Positions 26,136 through 36,551 of a stretch of DNA of 64,000 nt are shown piece after piece. The stretch lies in assembly GCA_032717465.1 (NCBI GenBank), contig CM064732.1, positions 26,179,891 to 26,243,890 of the forward strand, in the 5' to 3' direction. This DNA comes from Coenobita brevimanus (Eukaryota; Arthropoda; Malacostraca; Decapoda; Coenobitidae). Both the position numbers and the translations under genes were made by a program. The notes below the pieces were generated by a model. That model had not been told where the DNA came from, did no database searches, and was given only the letters and a program-made list of their open reading frames with translations. Each line of letters starts with the position of its first letter. Position 1 is the first letter of the stretch.

Positions 26136-26175
26136 AGGTCACTTGAGGTCATCGGTTGGAGGTCATTTGAGGTCA
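26136..26175 (+). promoter_or_regulatory. Two perfect AGGTCA DR4 motifs, R unit 2
   Basis: AGGTCA-CTTG-AGGTCA (26136-26151) and AGGTCA-TTTG-AGGTCA (26160-26175). Both pairs have perfect hexamers and a 4-bp spacer. Confidence 0.45.
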
Positions 26176-26345
26176 CCGGTAACAACAAACAAGTGCACAC
26201 AAATGCTGTGCGTTACTGTAGTCTATGAAAGCTGAAATAGAAGTTCCTGGACCTCTTATAATGCCTCTTCAAAAGCATAAGAGGTACAAGGTCTTTCTGG
26301 AGTAGAAAGAAAGATTGACCTTGAACAAATAGGATTAGAGTGTTC

Positions 26346-27194
26346 ACCTTTTTGGCCCGGAAAACACCAGGCAGCCCTACTAGTTTCATTTAATGCTGGA
26401 GTGAAACTATATCCATACTGCAGGGAGCAGTCTGTAGCAACAGTTGAACAGGGTGGTACTTCCAACGTGGATGGCAAGCTGGTGAAAGGGAGAGCTGGAA
26501 CTCCTGTTTCACCAGCCATCAGGACATGTTCTTTGCCATCTCCCTTTCCCTAACATTTTCATTGTTTTCATTAACACAGAGAGTAGGCCACCATATTCTC
26601 ACAGTATCTCTTCCTCCAATTGTTCACCACACTACATACACAATGGATATCACATCTTCTATTCCCATTCTCCCTTAGCAATTGTTGCTGCATTATTATC
26701 AGCCAATTCCATGGTATCTCGGATTGCCACCACTGGTAGGGTAGGGCTGGTGTCACGAGGTCCTCCTGGTTGCAATCAAGCAACTGTGTCAACAGTGGTA
26801 TATGAAAACACTATGCATGCTCATCAACAGAGAACTGTAGATTCAGCCTTATATTTTACTAATAAAGTGGTCTTACTAACAGTTTCAAATTGGTTCACTT
26901 TTCCCTCCAATCAATGAGCTCCAAATCTCTCCCTCTATTGACCTACCCCCGTTTTGTTTTCCTGGTTATAATCTCCTCACTAACTTCCATAACAAGGATG
27001 GCACCTGCTGTTACATCAAATCTGAATTTGCAGTTGACACTATTTTTAACTTCAGTTAATTTTGATTATTCTTTATATAAACTGGATTATCTAAACCCGT
27101 TCGTACACGGTGACACGTTTGGTGTCATTACGGTCTTTCCTCTTAAATGCACAGTGACACCTTTAGTGTCACAAAACCATAGAATATTCATTAA
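26346..27194. other. Unassigned stretch with a paired palindrome
   Basis: Mostly without recognisable content. At 27111-27127 (TGACAC-n5-GTGTCA) and 27154-27172 (GTGACAC-CTTTA-GTGTCAC) there are two inverted repeats 27 bp apart. They follow 'CCCGTTCGTACACGG', which resembles a piggyBac-type terminus but lacks TTAA. Confidence 0.4.
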
Positions 27195-28270
27195 AAAAAA
27201 AAGTTTTCGGTTGATTTGTGTCATTTTTAGAGGCTTCATAGTTTGCCCGGCTCTCATCAAAAGTAATGAGTTGGCAACAGTGGGTCCCGATACCCTTGAC
27301 AGTGCAGACAGGTTTTTCAGTAACAAATGAGCTGTGAGTTGGGAAGGTAGTGCATGGTCTTGTCCCTTTAAATCCCCTCTATTACCCCCATCCCACCTGT
27401 GTAACACATTTCACAATACCAATAGTGCTTATGTATAGTTTCTGGTCATTGTTATGATGAGATTCGGTGTTTGCAATAGGAAATTAGTTGTTTGTGAAGT
27501 GTTCCTGGCCGTTACCAGCCGTGGCCCAACAAAGATTGTGCTACTGTTTCTAATCAACTACACTGCCTCTACTCTGCACCAAATGTGAGTATTCAGCTAT
27601 AAAAATAGTGACAGTGAATCATGTGAATATAGTATGCATACCTAGTGTACAAGGAATTGGTGAAATATGTGTAGCTTCTTAGGGGAGGTGGGGAAACCAC
27701 CCTACAGTCATGACACAGCTTGGGTACATTGTAGCTTTTTGCATCTTCTGAAAAATATGAGGCGTAGGAGAATGCTGGTTATATCATATGAAAGCTAATG
27801 AAATTCTGCATAAGATGATGGAAAAAAAAATAACATAACATTGCTAAGAAAAGTTTTTCACTAGAGCTTCCCGAATAAAAACTCGTCTGTTGGAAAAAGG
27901 TTTTACCTTTTCGCTTATTACTCGAAAATCATACTTCGTATCAAAATGCCAATTATCCCATTCAAAAGCTAATAAAATTCTCTTTCAAATGATTGTATAA
28001 CATGTAGATATATGTTAGTAAACATTCGAGCTATGATGTTGGGAAGTGAGATGAATGTTCCCAAATGTTTATTCACACCGCCCTAATGTACGTATAGTGT
28101 ATGTGTTTTTTTTTTTGGTTATCGTGTATAACAAACATCCATGTATAAGAATATGTAGGTTTTGTGACAAAACAGATATGTTTGGGTGGTGAAAATAAGC
28201 TGAGAATGCACTTTTTTGGAGCACGTGGCGGGCGGTGGCGGGAGGGGGAAAAGGTGATGTGTCGTGAAAC
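27195..28270 (+). repeat. Dispersed repeat X, copy 1
   Basis: About 1 kb found again in reverse complement at 40025-41040. Shared blocks include the 'AAGTTTTCGG' start, 'AAAAGTAA.GA.TTGGCAA', 'CGTTGGGCC/GGCCCAACAAAG', 'ATTGTGCATAGGATGATG'-like and 'GATGTTGGGAAG' segments, and the 'GGTGGTGAAAATAAGC' end. It is noncoding as far as I can tell. It stops where Jockey-like endonuclease sequence starts. Confidence 0.75.
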
Positions 28271-29035
28271 GCGAAACGTACTGAAACTTATCGTGAACGA
28301 AAGAGTAAATATTACCAAATATATCTGTGTAGTTTTTTGCTCCCCCAGTGCTTCTTCAGAACCCAGTGTATTTGACTCATTGTCCAGGCAGTTGATAACC
28401 TGAACCTCACCCTCTCCACAGACACTACCATTTTGGGTGATTTTAATGTTCATAATGTAGAATGGTTATTGCAGTTTGCTAGGACTGATGATACTGGTTG
28501 AAATGCTAACTGCAAATTCTTTTAATCTCACACAATTGGTAAAACAACCAACCAGAATACGAGACAAACCTGACCATAAATTCTATCTCTTGGAACTATT
28601 CATGACAAATAATCCAGATCACTACAGGATAATAGTACCGTCACCACTTGGATCCTCCAATCACAATCTCGTCACAGTCTCAGTTGTCAGTTCCTCCAAA
28701 CCTCCCCGGTCTGAACCTGTCAGAGTGACCAGATGGCACTTTGATTGGGCAGATAGGGATGGATTTAGAAATTATCTTGCTGATTTTCCATGGCAGTCTT
28801 TCATCTCCAGTGATATCAATTCTACCCAGTCCCACAGTAATGATTTAATACGAGCTGGTATGGCATTGCACATACCCAGTCAACATTCTCTAAAAGATCA
28901 GACTTCCCAAACTGGTTTGACAGCAGTTGTGCAAGAGCATGGACCCAAAAGTCCTTAGCATATAACATTTACTTAAATAAAAATCATCTGGATCACTCAG
29001 TCAATTAAAAATTGCTAGAAACCATGCAAAAGCAG
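28271..29035 (+). pseudogene. Jockey-like LINE endonuclease fragment
   Basis: Frames at 28270-29035 give 'YICVVFCSPSASSEPSVFDSL', 'STDTTILGDFNVHN.EWL' (catalytic-type GDFN block near 28430), 'LTQLVKQPTRIRDKP', 'LLELFMTNNPDHYRI', 'SPLGSSNHNLVTVSV' (the SDH block with Asp changed to Asn) and 'VTRWHFDWADRDGFRNYLADFPW'. This is the APE-type endonuclease of a Jockey-clade LINE, which nicks target DNA. Stops and frameshifts break it, and the catalytic SDH change suggests inactivity. The sequence is interrupted after about 29035 and appears to resume at 30830. Confidence 0.75.
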
Positions 29036-29204
29036 CCATGAGGAGTAGGTCGCTGAAATTTGTATGGGAAATAGGGGCACGTGGCAACTCTCGATACCAT
29101 CCACGCACTGCCCCATATACGCCCAGAATACGTGCAGACACCGTGGAGCGCGCACGTACATCTTCTTCCCGTGACGCTGCCAACCCCGCACCAGGTGCTA
29201 GGGG
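29036..29204. other. GC-richer unassigned insert
   Basis: A CpG-rich stretch ('CGTGGAGCGCGCACG') between the Jockey fragment and the microsatellite block. Its origin is not recognised. Confidence 0.4.
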
Positions 29205-29301
29205 ATCTGCACACACACACACACACACACACACACGAGAGAGAGATAAAGGGGATCTGCACACACACACACGAGAGAGAGAGAGAGAGAGAGGGGACCG
29301 T

Positions 29302-29332
<31 letters not shown>

Positions 29333-29499
29333 GAGAGAGAGAGAGAGAGAGAGAGAGTTACGAGTAAATTGTATAATAATGTATGCTTTGTCGGCAGTGC
29401 GTAAGGTAATTTATCGTAGTTAGAGAGAGAGAGAGAGGGGGGGGGTTCGTCACACACACACACACACACACACACACGAGAGAGAGAGGGGGGGAATCG

Positions 29500-29554
<55 letters not shown>

Positions 29555-29880
29555 AGAGAGAGAGGGGGGGGAAATCGTCACACACACACACACACACACA
29601 CACACGAGAGAGAGAGAGAGAGAGAGTTACGAGTAAATTGTATAATAATGTACAGCATGTTTTGTCGGCAGTGCGTAAGGTCATTTATCGTATTTGAGAA
29701 AGAGAGAGAGAGTTACGAGTAAACTGTATAATAATGTATGCTTTGTCGGCAGTGCATAAGGTAATTTATCGTAGTTTGAGAGAGAGAGAGAGAGTAAATT
29801 GTATAATACAGTAATGTATGTTTTGTCGGCAGTGCGTTAGGTAGTTTATCGTAGTTAGAGAAAGAGAGAGAGAGAGGGGA
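29205..29880. repeat. (CA)n/(GA)n array with four interspersed ~65-bp units
   Basis: Alternating (CA)n and (GA)n runs enclose four copies of a ~65-bp unit beginning 'GTTACGAGTAAATTGTATAA' and containing 'TTTGTCGGCAGTGCGTAAGG'. The copies start at about 29357, 29626, 29712 and 29794. Units are flanked on both sides by (GA)n, so the whole behaves as a complex tandem array. Frames through it are artefacts. Confidence 0.9.
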
Positions 29881-30639
29881 GGGGTTGATGTTACAGTAAT
29901 CACGAGATCCTCGCCCAAGGCCATGGTAAATAAAGACTGTTTTTTCCCAGACAATGCCCCTCCGCACCTCACAGTTTCAGCGTTCCCAGATTTCAGTGTT
30001 GAAATTAATAAATTAACGTGCACATCTGTCAAAATTATCGTATTTTGAACTAGATTGTCTTACATCTACATTTGACTTGCATCGTATCAATATTATTATG
30101 CCTTCATTTTTTTTTTCACTTCTGGAGAATACCAGAAGGATATTATTCGCACACTAAACATCAATAAAGTATGCTCTTCTTGCTAAACATTTGGTATACG
30201 TTACAAATATTGTAAATGCAACTGAAGGCTACTTACCGGTTTACTGGTTAGTGGCTGAATCCCCATTGATTTCCGGATAGTCTGGGTCACATTCTTCGCC
30301 AGTTGGATACAGTACCTGAGAAGTCATGCTCCTGATCATGCTTCTGGATGGCTTGACTGAGGTGCAGTCATGAAAGGATGGTTTGCTAATGGGTATATAT
30401 TAAAGGAAATTTTCATTATCAGGAATTATTGCATGAAATGTAAATTATCGTACGAAACCAGATTATTGTATTATTGTACACGTTATATTTTTTCGAACTG
30501 TGTGTTAAATTGTTGTATTTGTACGATAATTATGGTATGTCTGGGAACGCTTGTGACTCACCACGGGTGGTGGGTTGCTCGTGCCACCAGCGGTTCATCT
30601 TCTGGCCATTTTCTCACCACAACGTGACTTTTTGTGGTC

Positions 30640-30644
<5 letters not shown>
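29881..30644. other. Unassigned stretch
   Basis: Moderately AT-rich. No domain or repeat recognised. Confidence 0.4.

Positions 30645-30700
<56 letters not shown>
30645..30700. repeat. (TA)n microsatellite
   Basis: TA dinucleotide run of about 28 units. Confidence 0.98.
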
Positions 30701-30702
<2 letters not shown>

Positions 30703-30829
30703 CCGGATACGTGCGAACTTTTCCAAGATGATGATGTGTGTTTCATTCACTTCTGTAAGACTCAAAATTTCGGCCAAGTCGTCGCTTGGCGGCAGGTACC
30801 TACTGAACCATCATCGCTCTCCATAGGTT

Positions 30830-31262
30830 AAGCAATCCAAATGACAATCGAATATTCTGGTCAAGTCTCAGTTCCTCCAATAACAACTTCAACAAGTCAT
30901 CACCCATTCCCCGACTAAAATCGTCAGATGGTAACACTATAAATGATCTGCATTGTAAAGCCAACATCCTTGCTCGTACTTTTACTAGATATTCTACCTT
31001 TGAGGAAGTCATCCAGAACATCCCTATAGTAGAACTTAACTCTCCCAAAATGCTTCACTTAAGATACTGAGTAGATGCTTAAACTCCGTCCTAGACAATC
31101 TACTGACCGACAAAGCACCGGGTCCAGAAGGAATTCCTCCTTTTTTTTTGTTTATAAGTACTCTACAAAAATTGCTCCTGTTCTAGCTTAATTATTCATA
31201 CTATGTTTATGTACAGTCGTTGTCACAACTATCTTCCCCCAAAATGACTAACATAGTATAGA
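30830..31262 (+). pseudogene. Jockey-like LINE linker and RT N-terminus
   Basis: Translations give 'IFWSSLSSSNNNFNKSSPIPRLKSSD' and 'DLHCKANILARTFTRYSTFE', the endonuclease-RT linker. They continue with a broken 'LTDKAPGPEGIPP' block (31110-31140) and 'KIAPVLA.LFILCL' (near 31165). These are the segments expected between the endonuclease at 28.3-29.0 kb and the RT at 35.8 kb. RTE-like LINE 2 follows at once, apparently splitting the element. Confidence 0.65.
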
Positions 31263-31286
31263 GGGAGTAAAGCACTCGACACATGA

Positions 31287-32207
31287 ATGTATTTGGGCTA
31301 TGAAGCGTTGGCAGCCCTGATGGATGATATACTTGCCAGTTATGCTTACAAGGATGTGAACATCACAGTATTTGTATTCATGATCACCACATATATTTTT
31401 TATTTAGCCAGAGAAAGGGATGGGGGATTGAGTTATCCCCGTACCCTGAAGATTGGGTCTATGAATGTGCGTGGATATAGTACGATTGAGGCTAAAAGGG
31501 AGGAGATTGGGAGAATGTTTGTGAGAAGAAAGTTGGATGTGTTAGCTCTGAGTGAAAAGAAGATGAAAGGGAAGGGTGAGTCTATGTTTGGAAGTGTGAA
31601 TGGAAGATTGTCAGGTGTTGATCGAGGAAGGGCAAGAGAAGATGTGGCCTTGTCAGTGAGTCCGGAAGTACAGCAGTGTGTGATTGAATGGAAGGAGGTG
31701 TCATCGAGACCGATGTGGGTGAAAGCGAAATTTGGACGTGAGTTGTGGGTGTTCGTGAGTGCATATGGGCCTGGTAGTGAATGGGCTGAAGAAGAGAGGG
31801 AGTCTTTCTGGAATTATGTTGATGAGTGTCTGCAAAGTTTTGGAGCGAATGTGATTGTGGTAATGATGGGAGATCTGAATGCTAGAGTGGGAAATGTAGC
31901 AGTTGAAGGTGTAGTTGGTATGCATGGTGTGCCTGGAAGAAATGAAAATGGGGAACGAATGATAGGGATGTGTGTTAAGCGAGAGATGGTGATTGGAAAT
32001 ACGCTGTGTGAGAAGAAAGATATTTATAAGTATACATGGGTGAGACAGGAGGGTGGAAGGGTTGTTGATAGAGCTTTGATGGACTATGTGATTGTGTCTA
32101 GGAATGTAATAGGGAGATTGTTGGATGTGGGAGTTCTGAGAGGGGAGGGTGGTGGTATGTCTGACCACTACCTGGTGGAGGGAAAGTTAAGAGTAGGTAA
32201 GAGATAA
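31287..32207 (+). pseudogene. APE-type endonuclease of LINE 2
   Basis: A 306-codon open frame in which homology starts around residue 54. Motifs in order are 'LKIGSMNVRGY' (substrate-contact N block), 'LDVLALSEKKMKG' (metal-binding Glu block), 'VFVSAYGPGSE', 'MGDLNARVG' (GDxN block, near 31870), 'NTLCEKKDIYKYTW', 'MDYVIVS' and 'GGGMSDHYLVEG' (SDH, near 32155). It nicks the insertion site so that the reverse transcriptase can prime. All key catalytic blocks are present, which is unusual among the LINE relics here. The start at 31287 adds about 50 residues of unrelated sequence; the true translation start is not clear. Confidence 0.8.
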
Positions 32208-32779
32208 GTGAGAGCTAGGAGGGTTAGGTGTGGTAGGGAGGTTTTAAAAATGAGTGAGTTGGATAAAAGAGAGAGAAAAAGATAGATTATCAGGAGAAAT
32301 TGAAAGATGAGTGGAACGCAGTGAAAGATCAGGAAAATGGCAGTGTGGAGGAGGAATGTCAGTTGTTTAAGAGCGCTGTGGTTGGGCATGCAGAAGAGGT
32401 GTGTGGTGTGAGACGTGTGAGTGGTGGTGTAAGAAAAGGAAGTGAATGGTGGTGCGAGGAAGTAAGTATGGCTGTGGCTTAGAATAGACATGCATATGAA
32501 GTGTGGCTGCAGAGGAAGGATGAGGTGTCATATGAGAGGTATAAGGAAAAGAGGAATAAGGCGAGAAGGGCGAGAAGGGCTGTGCATGATGCAGCAGATG
32601 AGAGGTGGGGTAGGCGGCTGATTGAGAATTTTCAACAGAATAAGAAAATGTTCTGGAAGGAGGTGAAAACGGTGTGAAAGGGGGAGTCTGGGAAGGAAGA
32701 GCAAGTAAAAGCAGAGGATGGAAGGATGTTAATTGAGATGGATGCAATAAGGAAGAGATAGGCGGAGTATTTTGAAAGA

Positions 32780-33990
32780 TTGTTGAATGTAGAGGAGGAA
32801 AGGGTGGCTGAGATTGTGGCACATGGAAGGGTGCAAGGAATAAATGTGTTGGGAGAGTTGAATAATTCTTTGATCACGAAGGACGAAGTGGAGAAGGCAG
32901 TAAAGGAGATGAAAACAGGGTATGCTGCAGATATGGATGGGTGTGCTGTGGAATGCCTGAAGGGTGGTTGAGTGCCTATTGTTGACTGGTTAATAAGATT
33001 GTTGAATGTGTGCTTTGTGAAAGGTATCGTGCCAATTGACTGGGCAAGTGCTTGTGTGGTCCCGTTGTATAAAAGCAAGGATGATAAGTACGAATGTACT
33101 AGCTTTATGGGTATAAGTCTGCTGAGTGTTGTAGGTATGGTTTATGGTAGAGTGTTAATTATGAGAGTTAGAGAGGGTACAGAGGGAGTGATTGGTGATG
33201 AGCAGTGTGGCTTTAGGAGAGGGAGGGGATGCATGGATCAGGTGTTTGCTGTGAGACAAGTGCGTGAAAAGTATTTAGCAAAAGGCAAGGATGTGTTTTG
33301 AGCATTCATGGATTTCGAGAAAGCGTGTGATAGAATTGATAGGTGGAGGCTTTGTGTACTGTTTTAAGCTTGTATGGACTTGATGGTAGATTACTAAAAG
33401 GGGTGAAAAGTTTTTATGTAAATAGTACAGCATCTGTAAGAGTGGGAAATGCTGTGAGTGATTGGTTTCCCGTGAGAGTGGGGCTGCGACAGGGATGTGT
33501 GATGTCGCCTTGGTTGTTTAATATTATATGGATGGTGTTGTAAGGGAGGTGAATGTAAGAGTTTTAGGTGGAGGTCTGAGTCTGGTGAATGTTGATGGTG
33601 GAGAGTGGAATCTGAAGCAGCTGCTGTTTGCAAATGATACTGTACTGGTGGCTGATTCAGAGGAGAGACTGAGACAGTTGGTAGAGGAGTTTGGAAGGGT
33701 GTGTGAAAGGAGGAAATTGAAAGTAAATGAGAATAAGAGTAAAGTGATGAAGTGTACGAGGTTGGTAGATGGTAGGGGGATGAATATAGTTTTGAATGGC
33801 GAGTTGCATGAGGAGGTAGAGTGTTTTAAATTTTTCGGATCACATGTTGCTGTGGATGGAAGAATAGATGCAGAAGTGAAGTTTAGAATGAATGAAGTAG
33901 GAAAGGTGCTGGGAGGAATGAAAAAAGTGTTTAGATGTTGCTTGCTTAGAATGGATGTAAAGAGAAGGCCTATATGAGGGTGTTGTGGTA
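32780..33990 (+). pseudogene. Reverse transcriptase of LINE 2
   Basis: Built from four consecutive frame segments. 'EVEKAVKEMKTGYAADMDG' (32890) is followed by 'WASACVVPLYKSKDDKYECTSFMGISLLSVVG' (33040) and 'IGDEQCGFRRGRGCMDQVFAVRQ' (33190). 'FMDFEKACDRIDR' (33307) carries the first catalytic Asp. 'GLRQGCVMSPWLFNI' (33480) precedes 'LLFANDTVLVADS' (33625), where the FADD box reads FAND. 'LKVNENKSKVMKC' and 'FKFFGSHVAVDG' close it. An in-frame stop at 32970, a TGA at about 33300, a frameshift near 33360 and the Asp-to-Asn change indicate inactivity. Confidence 0.85.
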
Positions 33991-33999
33991 CCGACTGCG

Positions 34000-34383
34000 T
34001 TATGTGGGGCTGAAACATGGAATATGGGTGTAGCAGAGGAAAAGTTTGAATGTAATGGAGATGAGGTGTCTGAGGAGTATGTGTGGAGTGACGCGTATGG
34101 ATCGAGTGCGAAATGATGAAGTGCAAAGGAGAACTGGAGTTGTTCAGGAGATGGCTGGTAGAGTTAAGCAGAGGGTGTTGCGATGGTTTGGGCATATGGA
34201 GAGAATGGATAATGAGCGATTGGTGAAAAAGATAACTAGATCTGATGTGAGAGGTGTAAGGCTGAGAGGAAGACCATGAATAGGATGGATGGACAGTGTG
34301 ACGAGAGCGCTGGATGCTAGAGGGATGTCTGTTGAGCAAGGAAGAGTGGCTGTGCATGACAGAAATAAGAGAAATTGTGAATA
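34000..34383 (+). pseudogene. C-terminal domain of LINE 2 polyprotein
   Basis: Contains 'LNVMEMRCLRSMCGVTRMDRVRN' (34046), 'VLRWFGHMERMDNERL' and 'RLRGRP' followed by a TGA at about 34278. It then continues 'IGWMDSVTRALDARGMSVEQGRV' to a TGA stop at 34379. This is the conserved post-RT region of these LINEs. Confidence 0.75.
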
Positions 34384-34712
34384 AATAAATGATGACGCAG
34401 CCCTGAGGGGATATTCTCCCACATTTGGTCTGATCAGCTAGTCAGGTCAGGTGCGGGTAAGGGGATGGGTCTGTTATGATGTTGCAGGGGTAAACCAGCT
34501 CTGCTGTCGGGCCATGCTGCGGATAACACTGATTGCACTGCGCAGTTGACCCTTGTGCGGTGTGGTGCGGTGAGGATCTGTCCCTTCTCCTTTTGGGGGC
34601 TAAGATGCAAATGAATGTGTTTGAATGGATGAGTAAATGGGGAGTGTGTCGTCCTGTCTCGGCTACCTCCCTTTCCTTGGGGGAAGCAGCCTAGATATAT
34701 GGGTAGATAGAA
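34384..34712 (+). repeat. 3' UTR/tail of LINE 2
   Basis: About 330 bp after the coding end. From 34431 ('TGATCAGCTAGTCAGGTCAG') it matches 60362-60645 almost throughout and ends in TAGATATATGGGTAGATAGA. The separate copy with target-site duplications proves that this 3' segment is mobilised. Confidence 0.85.
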
Positions 34713-34890
34713 TTTCAAATTAGTGTGCAAGTTCTTTTTCATTAAGCATTTATGAAAAACCATTAGAGTGTCATATTACAATCGTATTTCAAAGATATAC
34801 CAAACCACTTGTCCTGTTTCATAATATTTGCAAGCACCTTAGATACTATTATTACTGACTACAGTTGGATACACATTTTATAGCTTGGAA

Positions 34891-35166
34891 CCCAGCAGCA
34901 ATAACTAAAGAACAGGGACAACAGTATGTACTTGTATGGAAGGTCCTACATTCATCATTTTAGAGAGATCAGCGCAAATACCATAATTATGGTAGCGTTT
35001 GAGAGATTGACATGTGAACCAAACGAAACCCAGCATCATGAACAAAAGAACTGGAACAATAGTATGCATTTATATGGAAGGTCCTACATTCATAATTTTA
35101 GAGATCAGTGCAAAGATCATAATTATGGGAGCGTTTGAGAGATTCACATGTGGACCGAACTCTAAA
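34891..35166. repeat. 138-bp tandem duplication
   Basis: CCCAGC at 34891 and at 35029 each start a unit with 'TATGGAAGGTCCTACATTCAT' and 'GCGTTTGAGAGATT'. The two copies are about 85-90% alike and have no domain content. Confidence 0.75.
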
Positions 35167-35385
35167 CATGGGCGGAAATGACATGTGTAGACCCTGTATT
35201 TTGTATGCCATATTATAATTTGTTCCATAAGCTGTCTGATGAGAACAACATTATATGCGTGTTTCCAAATATGGACAGAAGGAAAAAAGTTGAATTAATG
35301 TCATAATTGACAGATAGAGAACCCCTACGGTTTATACGAGTAAACCCCCAACACAAATTTCATTTATTTCCACTTACTGTATATT

Positions 35386-35600
35386 TGGCTTACATCAGTA
35401 CTTTGTATATCCTCTATTGACATCAATAACGGCCTGGAGTCCATGAGAGATAGAGTCAACAAGGCGTTGTATAAGGTTCTCGTCACTTCTTTAAGTCTCC
35501 CACAATTCGTGTATCGAGTTCACAAGAACATCTGCAAGGTAAGCACTGCCAATATGACTGCCATGCAAGTCGCGATACAATTTTCATACATTTCAACTTA
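35386..35600 (-). pseudogene. C-terminal remnant of a Tc1/mariner-like transposase
   Basis: The minus strand encodes 'VNSIHELWET' (stop) followed by 'ENLIQRLVDSISHGLQAVIDVNRGYTKY' and a stop near 35390. It corresponds to the final block of Tc1/mariner transposases (..LVDSMPRRCQAVIDANGGYTRY-type), just before the 3' terminal repeat. The upstream DDE/D core is missing or unrecognisable. The following minus-strand sequence down to about 35310 may be the 3' end of the transposon. Confidence 0.55.
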
Positions 35601-35759
35601 TCACTCATAACGCTTCATGTTAAATCGAAGCAAGTATTTAATCAGACATACCAACTGATTAGAAATATGTGCTGACATGAGTGCAAAATATTTCGCCGGG
35701 TTTCATTTTACGTCGGACTTAGAAAGGAAGATAACTGTGACGTGACTGTATTTCTTCAT

Positions 35760-36487
35760 TCCCTATTTCCTGGAAAGAAGCCAATATCCACCCATTTGCA
35801 AAGAAAGGATATTCCTTTGACCCCTGAGATTATAGACCAATGACATCACATCTCTTGGTAAAGTATTTGAGATTGTAATTACTTAGCACATAGATAAACA
35901 TCTTGAATCCAACATCTTAGTGATAGATAGTATGGTTTTCGCCATGAAAGATCCACTGTTGATTTACTCAGTCTCTTAACCCATTCCATCCATCCATCAC
36001 TTGACCAACGTGGAAAACCCCTTTCAGTAGCCCCTGATATTTCTAAAGCTCTTGACAGTGTGTGGCACCATTCCCTGCCAATCAAACTCCCTTGCTATGG
36101 GATGTCGCCTTTGTTCCTCAGTTTTTCTCATATCTCAGCGACAGAAGATGAAAGTAGATGACATATATTCCAATATCCTCTCGATTAATGCCGGCATGTC
36201 ATTAGGAACAGTTGTAGCTCCAACCCTATTCCTAATTCATGTCAATGATCTCTTATATATTATCCGACTCTGGGCATAGGCTTCACGGCTTGCACCCAAG
36301 GCCCAGCAGTCCTCCATACTATAAACCTCCACATGTCATTATTTTGCAGATAACACCCACCGTCCATATGCAATACATGCTAGGGATGTCTCATAAAGGA
36401 CTGGTGTATTGGTATTAGTGGCAGTATTTTTATGACGTCAGTGGGTCTTCTGGTAGATCGGTAAACTTTGCTGTATGAAATTCAAAT

Positions 36488-36551
<64 letters not shown>

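Larger units (their letters stand above)
25256..26345 (+). repeat. Repeat family R, two tandem units
   Basis: Unit 1 (about 25256-25870) and unit 2 (about 25880-26345) share an ordered set of blocks. These are 'TTTGTTTGTC', 'CAAGGG.CAGA', 'TATTCTGAATCAGGGTGACC', 'CACCTTTTTGGCC', 'GGCATGGAGACT', AGGTCA-rich segments, 'CCTCTTCAAAAGCATAA' and 'TTTCTGGAGTAGAA'. A third copy is at 39229-39960. Inside unit 1 the 'GGCATGGAGACTCACATGACCT...AGGTCATTTGAGGTCAC' segment is itself repeated. No shared protein frame survives across copies. Confidence 0.8.
31420..34712 (+). mobile_element. RTE-like LINE 2, nearly full coding length, decayed
   Basis: Endonuclease (31440-32207), linker (32210-32780), reverse transcriptase (32780-33990), C-terminal block (34000-34383) and 3' UTR (34384-34712) are in order on the plus strand. 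Several stops and frameshifts interrupt the coding. The 3' UTR ends in TAGATA-like sequence and is duplicated as a 5'-truncated copy at 60362-60645. The clade assignment (RTE-like) rests on the C-terminal 'RWFGHMERM...GRP..GW.DSV' block and is tentative. Confidence 0.8.

Noticed and set aside
29005..29684. His-Thr and Cys-Val frames over (CA)n/(GA)n
   Set aside because: Microsatellite artefacts; every frame stays open for compositional reasons.
33524..34357. 277-codon minus-strand Ser/His-rich frame
   Set aside because: It is antisense to the LINE 2 RT and C-terminal block. Other antisense LINE frames (31701-32168, 32367-33078, 44727-45038) were dropped for the same reason.
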